Below are positions 31,788 to 39,653 of a stretch of 64,000 bases of DNA, one piece after another (position 1 is the first letter of the stretch; every line of letters starts with the position of its first letter). This DNA is from Fusibacter_C sp942493125 (lineage in GTDB: Bacteria > Bacillota > Clostridia > Peptostreptococcales > Acidaminobacteraceae). The DNA is taken from contig OW818667.1 of NCBI GenBank assembly GCA_942493125.1, positions 3,038,001 to 3,102,000 on the forward strand. Direction: 5' to 3'. Below the pieces are notes generated by a model, which was not told the origin of the DNA, searched no databases, and was given only the letters and a program-made list of their open reading frames with translations. A program made the position numbers and the translations under genes.

Positions 31788-33566
31788 ATGCTAAGAGAAG
31801 AAATCGAAGAACGGTACTTATGGGATTTAAGTGATCTCTTTGAAAATGATGATGCTTGGGAACTTGAGTTCTCAAACGTGAAAACACTTGCAGAACAATA
31901 TAAAGCCTTTAAAGGCAAGCTCACGGAAAGCTCAGAAACCTTGTTGGCTGCTATTCAGTTACAGGAAACTCTTTCAAAAAGTCTAACAAATGTCGTCACT
32001 TATGCGAGGCTCAAACAAGATGAAAATACAAAATTGTCGACGTATCAAGCATTGGTGGCACGTTCTGAAAGCCTTATGACTGAAGTCGGCGAGATCATGT
32101 CGTTTGCAGTGCCTGAGATTCTCACACTTGATTATGATACTTTTTCGAAGCTCTTGGATCATCCTGAGTTAAAGGGTTATACAAAGCACTTTCAAAACTT
32201 GTTTAGAGGTAAGCCACATACATTGACAGAAGAAATTGAAGGCATATTGGCACAGACAGAAGAACTGGCTGGTGTTCCAAGTAACGCTTATGGCATGCTT
32301 TTAAATGCTGACATGACATTTGAGGATGCGATAGACAGTACAGGCGAGCCGCACAAGTTGACCAATGGCAGTTATGTTTCAATACTCATGAATGAAGACC
32401 GCGTTCTTAGAGAAGATGCGTTTCAAAAATTTTACAAAGTATATGGCGCGCATATCAATACGATTGCGTCGCTCATGCAGAGTGAAGTTAAGAAAAACGT
32501 ATTTTATAGTCGCGTGAGAAAGCATGCCTCATCAAGAGAAGCGGCTTTATTTGAAAACAATATACCCGTTTCAGTACCCGATAAGTTGATTGAAGCAGTC
32601 AATGCAAATCTTGAAACATTTTATAAATACATGAGACTGAGAAAACGCGTACTTGGCGTCGAAGCGCTTCATTTATATGACATCTATACGCCAATCATCT
32701 CTAAAGTCGATTTCAAAATTGAGTACGATGAAGCGAAAGAAATTGTGACTAATGCCTTGTCAGTTCTCGGAGATGCCTATCAAAATGACATAAAAGCCGC
32801 TTTTTCGGAGCGTTGGATCGACGTATTTGAGACAGAAGGCAAACGAAGCGGCGCGTATTCTTGGGGCACTTATGACTCAAAACCTTATGTCTTGCTCAAT
32901 CATAAAAACAACCTCGATAGCATGTTCACACTTGCCCATGAACTCGGCCATTCCATGCACAGTCTCATGACACGTAAGGAGCAACCTTACGTCTATGGCA
33001 ATTATTCAATCTTCGTCGCTGAAGTGGCATCGACTACAAATGAAGCGTTGCTTAACGATTATTTGCTTAAAACTGTGACGGATCCTGAAAAGAAGAAATA
33101 CATTCTCAACCACTACTTGGAACAATTTAGAGGGACTATATTCAGACAGACGATGTTCGCCGAGTTTGAACGTGATATTCATGCACATGTTGAAGCAGGT
33201 GGTGCTCTAACGGCTGATTTTATGTGCACCCATTATTTAAATCTCAATAAAAAATATTTTGGCCCGGATGTCATCATTGACGATTCAATCAAATACGAAT
33301 GGGCAAGAATACCGCATATGTACTACAATTTCTATGTGTACCAATATGCAACTGGCTTTTCTGCAGCGATTTCATTGGCAGATCAAATTTTAAAAGAGGG
33401 TAAACCTGCACTTGATCGCTATTTAGGATTCCTATCAAGTGGGTCAAAAGATTATCCGATAGCCATCTTACGTGAAGCGGGTGCTGATATGGAGACTGAA
33501 ATGCCTGTCATGAATGCTTTGTCAGTATTCAAATCAGTGGTGGATGAACTCGACGCTTTGCTCTAG
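31788..33566 (+). CDS. pepF: Oligoendopeptidase F
   Basis: This 592-residue cytosolic M3B zinc metallopeptidase cleaves short peptides. The zinc motif is HELGHS with His384, Glu385 and His388, followed about 25 residues later by FVAEVASTTNEALL, which provides the third ligand Glu. The N-terminal helical domain (to ~200) and length are those of PepF. It follows the PilZ gene by 26 bases with AGGTGGAGGG before ATG, so it may be cotranscribed, though the functions do not obviously connect. Peptide use fits an amino-acid-fermenting lifestyle. Confidence 0.95.
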   Translation: MLREEIEERYLWDLSDLFENDDAWELEFSNVKTLAEQYKAFKGKLTESSETLLAAIQLQETLSKSLTNVVTYARLKQDENTKLSTYQALVARSESLMTEVGEIMSFAVPEILTLDYDTFSKLLDHPELKGYTKHFQNLFRGKPHTLTEEIEGILAQTEELAGVPSNAYGMLLNADMTFEDAIDSTGEPHKLTNGSYVSILMNEDRVLREDAFQKFYKVYGAHINTIASLMQSEVKKNVFYSRVRKHASSREAALFENNIPVSVPDKLIEAVNANLETFYKYMRLRKRVLGVEALHLYDIYTPIISKVDFKIEYDEAKEIVTNALSVLGDAYQNDIKAAFSERWIDVFETEGKRSGAYSWGTYDSKPYVLLNHKNNLDSMFTLAHELGHSMHSLMTRKEQPYVYGNYSIFVAEVASTTNEALLNDYLLKTVTDPEKKKYILNHYLEQFRGTIFRQTMFAEFERDIHAHVEAGGALTADFMCTHYLNLNKKYFGPDVIIDDSIKYEWARIPHMYYNFYVYQYATGFSAAISLADQILKEGKPALDRYLGFLSSGSKDYPIAILREAGADMETEMPVMNALSVFKSVVDELDALL

Positions 33567-33596
33567 AATTTGATGTATGCTTAAAAGGAGCTAATC

Positions 33597-34379
33597 ATGC
33601 AATCAGACCCCACAAAGACTGAAAAACCCAAATTGCGGATGCCTACTTCTGTGATTGTAAAAGCTGGTTTTTTGGCGACTGTAAGTATTGTTCTTACTCG
33701 ATTTTTGTCGATTATGTTATTATTGGGCGGACTGCCAGCTCTGCGTGTCGGATTTGGCAACATTCCCATCATCATGTCAGGGATGATGTTTGGCCCTGTT
33801 GTAGGCGGGTTAACTGGTGTTGTAGCGGATGTGATCGGCTATTTGATCAATCCAATGGGCGGTACTTTTTTCCCCGGATTTACAGTATCAGCGGCTTTGT
33901 ACGGCATCATTTCAGGGATTCTATTCAAGAAAATAAAGATTCAAAATAGCAAACTCAACTTCAATTTCATCAATGCAATCGTTATGATTGCATTTGGCGT
34001 TGGGCTATATGTTTTGATGCTCAGCACGGATGTGCTCACATTTGATAATGGTAGACCGATATACAACGATGCGGATGCCTTGCCACTGATTATCCTCATG
34101 GTACTTGTGACTGCGTTGTTTGTGACCATACCATTTGCGATTTCGTACAAATTTAGAAACAGAGAACAAAAGATACACTTTGACAAGATTGCCTTTGTCG
34201 TGAGCCTCACGTATGTCATCAATGCGCTCTTGCTCAATACACTGTGGCTGTCCATTCTATTTGATCAAGGGTTTATCGCTTTTTTACCAGGGCGGATCAT
34301 AGCGGCTGTCGTGACGATACCACTATATACCTTAATCCTCTTTACACTGGGGCGATTTATAGATCTTATAGAACAATAA
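33597..34379 (+). CDS. folT: Folate ECF transporter S component
   Basis: This 260-residue membrane protein has six hydrophobic segments after a ~20-residue polar N terminus. The FolT pattern is clear: LRVGFGNIPIIMSGMMFGP followed by GVVADVIGYLINPMGGTFFPGFT. It binds folates and depends on an ECF energising module encoded elsewhere. It starts 30 bases after pepF with AAAAGGAG. Many folT genes have a tetrahydrofolate riboswitch, but the gap here is too short for one, so it is driven from upstream. A strong terminator follows. Confidence 0.92.
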   Translation: MQSDPTKTEKPKLRMPTSVIVKAGFLATVSIVLTRFLSIMLLLGGLPALRVGFGNIPIIMSGMMFGPVVGGLTGVVADVIGYLINPMGGTFFPGFTVSAALYGIISGILFKKIKIQNSKLNFNFINAIVMIAFGVGLYVLMLSTDVLTFDNGRPIYNDADALPLIILMVLVTALFVTIPFAISYKFRNREQKIHFDKIAFVVSLTYVINALLLNTLWLSILFDQGFIAFLPGRIIAAVVTIPLYTLILFTLGRFIDLIEQ

Positions 34380-34404
34380 ATTGGATTTCGTAATAAATTC
34401 AAAG

Positions 34405-34436
34405 ATTAGGTGGACATTTCCACCTAATTTTTTTTT
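34405..34436 (+). terminator. Terminator after folT
   Basis: ATTAGGTGG (34405-34413) pairs with CCACCTAAT (34420-34428), followed by T8. Confidence 0.94.
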
Positions 34437-34475
34437 ATAAATATGGTATAATAAACTTTGAATAGTGAGGGCCAT

Positions 34476-35120
34476 ATGACGAAAAAGAATATAAAAGAAG
34501 TGATCGATATCCTTGAAAGGCTCTATCCAGACGCTCAGGCGGAACTCGATTTCAAGTCGCCTTTTGAACTGCTGATCGCCGTAATTTTAAGCGCACAATG
34601 TACTGACGTACGCGTCAATCAGGTGACGAAAGTTCTGTTTGAAAAAGCGGGTGATGCTTATGCACTCTCAGCGTTACCTTTGGAAGAGATCGAAGCGATC
34701 ATAAAACCATGTGGTTTATATAAAACTAAGGCAAAAAATATCAAAACGACTTCTACGATGTTGGTGGATGACTACCAAGGCAATGTACCAAGCAAGCATG
34801 AGCAGCTCACAAAACTCCCTGGAGTTGGTAGAAAGACAGCCAATGTCGTCGTGAGCAATGCGTTCGACACACCTGCTATCGCAGTAGATACACATGTTTT
34901 CAGAGTATCGAATCGCATTGGACTTGCCAATGCAAAAACAGTAGAAGAGACAGAAGAGCAATTGATGAAGGGCATCGATCGAGCTATGTGGACCAAAGCC
35001 CATCATATGATCATATTTCACGGCAGACGCGTCTGCAAGGCACGAAGCCCACTTTGTGGGATCTGTGACATCAAGGCGTACTGTAAGTATTACAAAAAAC
35101 ATCCTCAGGAGTCGAAATGA
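34476..35120 (+). CDS. nth: Endonuclease III
   Basis: The 214-residue base-excision glycosylase/AP lyase removes oxidised pyrimidines. The helix-hairpin-helix LPGVGRKTANVV has the catalytic Lys120, and Asp138 lies in AVDTHVFRV, at the same residue numbers as in the E. coli enzyme. The C-terminal Cys set CKARSPLCGICDIKAYC is the 4Fe-4S site. ATG 34476 follows GTGAGGG; an upstream TTG frame is rejected. Its stop overlaps the next start (ATGA), so it is coupled to the FtsA-like gene. Confidence 0.96.
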   Translation: MTKKNIKEVIDILERLYPDAQAELDFKSPFELLIAVILSAQCTDVRVNQVTKVLFEKAGDAYALSALPLEEIEAIIKPCGLYKTKAKNIKTTSTMLVDDYQGNVPSKHEQLTKLPGVGRKTANVVVSNAFDTPAIAVDTHVFRVSNRIGLANAKTVEETEEQLMKGIDRAMWTKAHHMIIFHGRRVCKARSPLCGICDIKAYCKYYKKHPQESK

Positions 35121-37156
35121 TGCGTTTAAACCAACTCAATCCCATGCCTAAAAACTTAATGTTTTCTCTTGATATTGGCACGCGAAGTGTCGTTGGCATA
35201 TTGTCAAAAAAAGAAGGCAAGAAATATATTGTTCTCGACCATGAAGTGATGGAACACCCTGATCGCGCCATGTTTGATGGACAAATTCACGATATCGCAA
35301 AAGTCACTGAGGTCGTCAAAGCCGTCGTTGACAATTTGGAAGCGCGTCATGGCTTCAAACTTGAACAAGCGGCTATTGCAGCTGCAGGTCGATCGCTTAA
35401 GACGGAGCGTGCGCTATTTGAACTTGAAATCGACGTGACGAAAGAAATTGACAAGGCGATAACAGACAGTATCGAGATGCAGGCGATACAACTGGCACAG
35501 AAGAAGCTGTCAGAACTTCAGGACCTTCATACGAGTTATTATTGCGTCGGCTATAGCGTCATCAATTATTATTTAGATAAAAATATGATTCTCAATCCCA
35601 TCGGGCATCGAGGCGTAAAACTGAGTACGGATATCATCGCCACATTTTTACCCCATATCGTCGTAGACAGTCTCTATTCTGTCGTTCATAAGGCGGGACT
35701 CGAAGTCATGAACTTGACGCTTGAGCCAATCGCATCAATTAACGTAGCCATACCAAATAATTTGCGTCTCTTAAACCTCGCACTTGTGGATGTAGGCGCT
35801 GGCACATCAGATATTGCCATATCAAGGGATGGTTCGGTAGTCTCTTATGGCATGGTGGCTCAAGCTGGAGATGAGATCACAGAGAAAATCGCACAAACCT
35901 ATCTGCTTGATTTTAATCATGCAGAAAAATTGAAAGTGGGCTTATGTACCAATGAAACAAATGCCTTTACGGATGTAATCGGCATGTCGCATACGCTTTC
36001 TACAGATGAGATTATGGAACAGGTCAATCCGGTGGTCATGGCGATTACGAAAGAAATTGCCGACAATATCCTTCAGCTCAATAAAAAACCGCCAAGTGCA
36101 GTATTTTGCATCGGTGGTGGCGCACAAATACCAGGATTTACAAAGTACTTGGCTGAGGCTTTGTCCTTGGCTCCAGAACGCGTCGTCATCAAACGCGTGG
36201 AAAATTTGGATATGGTTTCATTTGAATGCGACGTCTTGACTGGTCCTGAGTTTATTACACCTATCGGTATTGGCGTCACGGCATTTGAGGAACGCGATCA
36301 AGACTTCATTCAGGTCAATGTCAATGAAACAGCGATCAGGTTATTTAACTCCAAACCCCTTCAAGTTTCTGATGCTTTAATTTTGACTGGGTATAATGCA
36401 CGCAGCTTGATTTCAGAACGCGGCGATAGCTTTAGCGTTCAGGTGGATGGTGAATTGCGTGAAATTAAAGGCGATTACGGCGAGCCTGCACAGATCTATA
36501 TCAATGGCGCTACAGCGCATCTAGATACGAGGATCAACCACAAGGATTTGATCACGGTTGTCCCTGCACAAAAGGGCAAACCGAGAAAAATCACATTAAA
36601 AGATCTCATCAAACTGGATGGCAAGATTACGCTTAACGGGCAAGCCATCACAGTCATTGAATTTGTTAGTGTGAACGGTGTCAACCGCACGGGTGACTAC
36701 ATGCTCATCGATGGAGATATCATAGTGACGCGTGGCATAAAAACCGTTAAACAGCTTGCAGAAGCGGTCGAACTCGACCTTTCCAGTTACGCGATATTCA
36801 TCGGTGACACTAGGTTGGAACCTGCGGACGCAGTGAAAGTGGGTTCGCATTATCATTATAAAAAATACGAAGCACCAATCCGTACAGAAATAGACCGACT
36901 CAATCAGGCGCCAAGTGATGCTGCAAATGATGGCGTTTATGGGGACAAACGCGAACTGAGCGTTTCAGTCAATGGTGAACATGTCTTGATGCCAATTACG
37001 AAAAGCGAGATGGTCTTTGTGGACATCTTTGATCACATCGCATTTGATTTGACAAAGCCACAGGGCATTTTGGTGCTAAAACTGAACGGCTCTAGAGCCA
37101 ATTATACAGATATTTTAAATGAAGGGGATGCGATAGACATCTATTGGAACAATTAA
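35117..37156 (+). CDS. FtsA-like actin-fold ATPase with long C-terminal extension
   Basis: The 679-residue protein is much longer than FtsA (~420). Residues 1-400 match the FtsA/PilM actin fold: phosphate-1 loop LDIGTRSVVG, phosphate-2 VDVGAGTSDIA and adenosine motif CIGGGAQIPGF. The remaining ~280 residues carry beta-rich modules; the last ~70 end LNEGDAIDIYW, reminiscent of a beta-grasp/ThiS-like fold. A typical FtsA membrane-anchoring amphipathic tail is not visible. It overlaps nth by 4 bases and the DUF2225 gene by one. It could act in a division-, wall- or envelope-linked process; clostridial homologues are labelled only by the FtsA domain. It is unlikely to be the cell's main FtsA because ftsZ is absent nearby. 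Confidence 0.8.
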   Translation: MMRLNQLNPMPKNLMFSLDIGTRSVVGILSKKEGKKYIVLDHEVMEHPDRAMFDGQIHDIAKVTEVVKAVVDNLEARHGFKLEQAAIAAAGRSLKTERALFELEIDVTKEIDKAITDSIEMQAIQLAQKKLSELQDLHTSYYCVGYSVINYYLDKNMILNPIGHRGVKLSTDIIATFLPHIVVDSLYSVVHKAGLEVMNLTLEPIASINVAIPNNLRLLNLALVDVGAGTSDIAISRDGSVVSYGMVAQAGDEITEKIAQTYLLDFNHAEKLKVGLCTNETNAFTDVIGMSHTLSTDEIMEQVNPVVMAITKEIADNILQLNKKPPSAVFCIGGGAQIPGFTKYLAEALSLAPERVVIKRVENLDMVSFECDVLTGPEFITPIGIGVTAFEERDQDFIQVNVNETAIRLFNSKPLQVSDALILTGYNARSLISERGDSFSVQVDGELREIKGDYGEPAQIYINGATAHLDTRINHKDLITVVPAQKGKPRKITLKDLIKLDGKITLNGQAITVIEFVSVNGVNRTGDYMLIDGDIIVTRGIKTVKQLAEAVELDLSSYAIFIGDTRLEPADAVKVGSHYHYKKYEAPIRTEIDRLNQAPSDAANDGVYGDKRELSVSVNGEHVLMPITKSEMVFVDIFDHIAFDLTKPQGILVLKLNGSRANYTDILNEGDAIDIYWNN

Positions 37157-37869
37157 TGGAACCTAATTTGAGCATGTTATTCGATCGGCAATATACGTGT
37201 CCGATCTGTGAAAATAATTTCACGTCCAAGCAAGTTAAGACATCAGCAATAAGAGCCAAAGAGCGAAGGAAGGATTTTCACACGTTGTTCTCTGGTGAAA
37301 ACCCAACATTTTATGGTGTCATATGTTGTCCAGAATGCGGGTATGCAAAATTTGAAAACGACTTTAAAAAAGAAGCGTCGGTAAAATGTAAAGAGACGAT
37401 TAAGAACACCGTTTCCAAGAGCTGGAAAACGCAAGATTTTACTCAAGAGAGGGATTTAAGTGCCGCAATCCGAGTACACATGATCGCCCTTGTCAACTAT
37501 ACGGTCTTAAAGGAAAAACAAGCCATTATCGGAAAGCTTTTACTTAGACTTGCATGGTTCAACGATGAGCTTGGCAACGAGAGTGAAACGAATCGATATG
37601 TGACACTTGCCCTTGAGGCTTTTATCAAAAGCTACGAACAAGAGAAGCATGAAGATGCAGAAGAAAAAGAACTCGAGATCATCTATCTCATCGGAGAATT
37701 GAACCGCCAAATGGGCAATTTCAAAGAATCCGTAAGATGGTTCGATATGGTCGTCAGACACGAGTTCGCCTACAAAAATCGACTCATTAAAAATTATGCA
37801 AAAGAACAGTGGGCTTTAGCTGCAGAGCAGCATAGCATGAGCAAGGAAGCAAGTCACAAAGGAGAGTAA
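37156..37869 (+). CDS. DUF2225 zinc-ribbon/TPR-like protein
   Basis: The 237-residue protein has an N-terminal zinc ribbon with CPICENNF and CCPECGYAKF (two CxxC pairs), the DUF2225 signature, followed by an all-helical region with repeats resembling TPR units (around 120-220). Function is unknown. The start ATG 37156 overlaps the stop of the FtsA-like gene (TAATG), so translation is coupled; a TTG at 37144 is possible but has no better site. The next gene begins one base after its stop. A scaffold or adaptor for the FtsA-like protein is a guess from coupling. Confidence 0.82.
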   Translation: MEPNLSMLFDRQYTCPICENNFTSKQVKTSAIRAKERRKDFHTLFSGENPTFYGVICCPECGYAKFENDFKKEASVKCKETIKNTVSKSWKTQDFTQERDLSAAIRVHMIALVNYTVLKEKQAIIGKLLLRLAWFNDELGNESETNRYVTLALEAFIKSYEQEKHEDAEEKELEIIYLIGELNRQMGNFKESVRWFDMVVRHEFAYKNRLIKNYAKEQWALAAEQHSMSKEASHKGE

Positions 37870-37870
37870 A

Positions 37871-38467
37871 ATGACGATTTATTTAATTAGACATGGTGAG
37901 ACAACTGCAAATGTTGAAAAGCGGTTTGCTGGAATCAGCGATGTCGAGCTTACAGAAAAAGGTGTGGGTCAAGCGGTTCTTGCAGGTGAAAAGCTGAAAG
38001 AGCTGGCGTTTGATGCCATTTACAGTTCCACGTTAAAACGAGCACATGAGACCGCTAAAATCATAGCAAAGCACCAAACGGCTGAAGTTGTCGCACTCGA
38101 TACGCTCAAAGAAATGAATTTCGGCATATGGGAAGACAAAAAATTATCTGAGATCAAATCGGAAGATGGTGCCCTATTGAACCAGTGGTTTGTTGACTTT
38201 GAGACTTTTGTAGTACCAGAAGGCGAGAGTGTTAAAGAAATGTTTGAACGCGTTACAACGGCGTATAAGACTATTATAGAGCCATATTCATTGGATTCTG
38301 ATACGAAGATCGCCATAGTCGCTCATGGTGGAGTGATCCAGTCTTTGCTGAGTTTTCTATGTTTTGGTGACAACACAGGCTATTGGAAATTTAGAATCGA
38401 TAATTGCGGCGTCAACAAAGTTGAATATGTGATGGGTTATCCAGTAATTCAGGGCATTAATCAGTAA
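37871..38467 (+). CDS. Histidine phosphatase superfamily protein
   Basis: This 198-residue RHG-type phosphatase has catalytic His8 in LIRHGETTAN, the second His in VAHGGV, Glu in FGIWED and the SSTLKRAHETA helix. The superfamily includes phosphoglycerate mutases, alpha-ribazole phosphatase (CobC) and general phosphatases. MNFGIWEDKKLSEI resembles CobC-like members, and a riboswitch-controlled cobT exists 29 kb away, but this is weak evidence. The main mutase of glycolysis here is GpmI at 54.1 kb. It starts one base after the DUF2225 stop with AAAGGAGAG. Confidence 0.88.
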   Translation: MTIYLIRHGETTANVEKRFAGISDVELTEKGVGQAVLAGEKLKELAFDAIYSSTLKRAHETAKIIAKHQTAEVVALDTLKEMNFGIWEDKKLSEIKSEDGALLNQWFVDFETFVVPEGESVKEMFERVTTAYKTIIEPYSLDSDTKIAIVAHGGVIQSLLSFLCFGDNTGYWKFRIDNCGVNKVEYVMGYPVIQGINQ

Positions 38468-38570
38468 AAGTTTAGTTTCCTCCAGTTATTCATGTGAAAA
38501 AAGGTTACATGGTTTAAAAGAATTTATGGTATTATAGTGATAGAAATGATTCAAGTAAGGAGGAATATCG

Positions 38571-39032
38571 GTGAAGGTAGAATACATCAATTCATTTATA
38601 AAAGCATCTACTGAAGTATTAAACAATTTTGTTGCAGATAAATTCAGCGTCGGAAGACCTTATATAAGAACGAACCCATTTCCGACAAGAGAAATTGTCA
38701 TCATATTAGGTATAACAGGCGATATTAAAGGTCAAGCCGTATTCAGCCTTACTGAGGATATGGCAAAAAAGATTGCCTCAGGGATGATGATGGGTATGCC
38801 AGTCGATGAAATTGATGAAATGGCGAAGAGCGCACTTTCGGAACTCGGGAATATGATTATGGGCAATTCCGCGACATTGTTATTCAATGCAGGTGCAAAA
38901 ATCGATATTACACCCCCTTCACTCGTAAAGGGAACAGCTATAGAGATTTCTTCAGCGGGTATGGAAACCATCTGTGTGCCACTTGTCTCTGAGCTTGGTG
39001 AAATTGAGTTCGATATCGGCATCAAAAAATAG
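38571..39032 (+). CDS. cheX: CheX/CheC-type chemotaxis phosphatase
   Basis: This 153-residue protein has the CheC/CheX phosphatase motif: ALSELGNMIMGNSA provides the paired Glu and Asn (ExxN) that dephosphorylate CheY-P. Only one such helix is clear, as in CheX. It has GTG 38571 as start with AAGGAGG nine bases upstream. It stands apart from any chemotaxis cluster and is followed after 14 bases by trmL. Stand-alone CheX proteins also serve other CheY-like regulators, so a role outside motility is possible. Confidence 0.88.
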   Translation: MKVEYINSFIKASTEVLNNFVADKFSVGRPYIRTNPFPTREIVIILGITGDIKGQAVFSLTEDMAKKIASGMMMGMPVDEIDEMAKSALSELGNMIMGNSATLLFNAGAKIDITPPSLVKGTAIEISSAGMETICVPLVSELGEIEFDIGIKK

Positions 39033-39046
39033 AATTGGAGTAAATC

Positions 39047-39517
39047 ATGGCAATCAACATCGTTTTATACCAGCCTGAAATCCCGCCAAATACAGGGAAC
39101 ATCGCAAGAAGCTGCGCGATAACAGGCACTAAATTGCATCTCATCAAGCCTTTGGGTTTTTCAATAGACGATAAACATTTGAAACGCGCTGGACTTGATT
39201 ATTGGGCGTATCTCGACCTCGAAATCCACGAAGACGAGCACGCTTTTTTTGAGAAATATGGCAGCGAAAAATTGTACTTTGCAACGACAAAGGCAACGAA
39301 GTACTATGACGAATTTGCCTTTGAAGACAACTGTTTCATCGTCTTTGGACGCGAGACGTCCGGTTTACCAGCCTATGTTCATGAAAAATATAGTGAAACA
39401 AGGTTCAAGATTCCAATGAAAAAAAATGAACATCTTAGAAGTTTGAACCTATCCAATTCAGTCGCAATTATTTTATATGAAGCCTTGAGACAAAATCAGT
39501 TTTTTGATTTAAAATAG
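39047..39517 (+). CDS. trmL: tRNA (cytidine(34)-2'-O)-methyltransferase
   Basis: This 156-residue SPOUT-fold enzyme methylates the 2'-O of the wobble base in tRNA-Leu. The N-terminal LYQPEIPPNTGNIARSC and the knot segments FGRETSGL and RSLNLSNSVAI match TrmL/YibK. The length is normal. It starts 14 bases after cheX with TTGGAG and ends at a repeat-rich region with a terminator. Confidence 0.95.
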   Translation: MAINIVLYQPEIPPNTGNIARSCAITGTKLHLIKPLGFSIDDKHLKRAGLDYWAYLDLEIHEDEHAFFEKYGSEKLYFATTKATKYYDEFAFEDNCFIVFGRETSGLPAYVHEKYSETRFKIPMKKNEHLRSLNLSNSVAIILYEALRQNQFFDLK

Positions 39518-39533
39518 GGCGACTATTGAGACT

Positions 39534-39600
39534 GATTGACGCCAGTCATTGATTGACGCCAGTCATTGATTGACGATAGTCATTGAGTGTGACAGACACT
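39534..39600. repeat. 17-bp tandem repeat, three units plus a diverged fourth
   Basis: GATTGACGCCAGTCATT occurs at 39534-39550 and 39551-39567, then as GATTGACGATAGTCATT (39568-39584), then GAGTGTGACAGACACT. Each unit is itself dyad-symmetric (TGAC/GTCA). It lies between trmL and its terminator. Confidence 0.9.
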
Positions 39601-39630
39601 ACGTATAACAATGTGGTGTTTTTTATTGGA
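39595..39630 (+). terminator. Terminator after trmL
   Basis: ACACTAC pairs with GTGGTGT (one G-U) around GTATAACAAT, followed by six T. Confidence 0.7.
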
Positions 39631-39653
39631 AATTTATAACAAAAGGTGGAAAT

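Noticed and set aside
33567..33596. Tetrahydrofolate riboswitch before folT
   Set aside because: Only 30 bases separate pepF and folT, too short for the aptamer.
35117..37156. Main cell-division FtsA
   Set aside because: The protein is far longer than FtsA, lacks a recognisable membrane-targeting tail and has no ftsZ neighbour; kept as FtsA-like.
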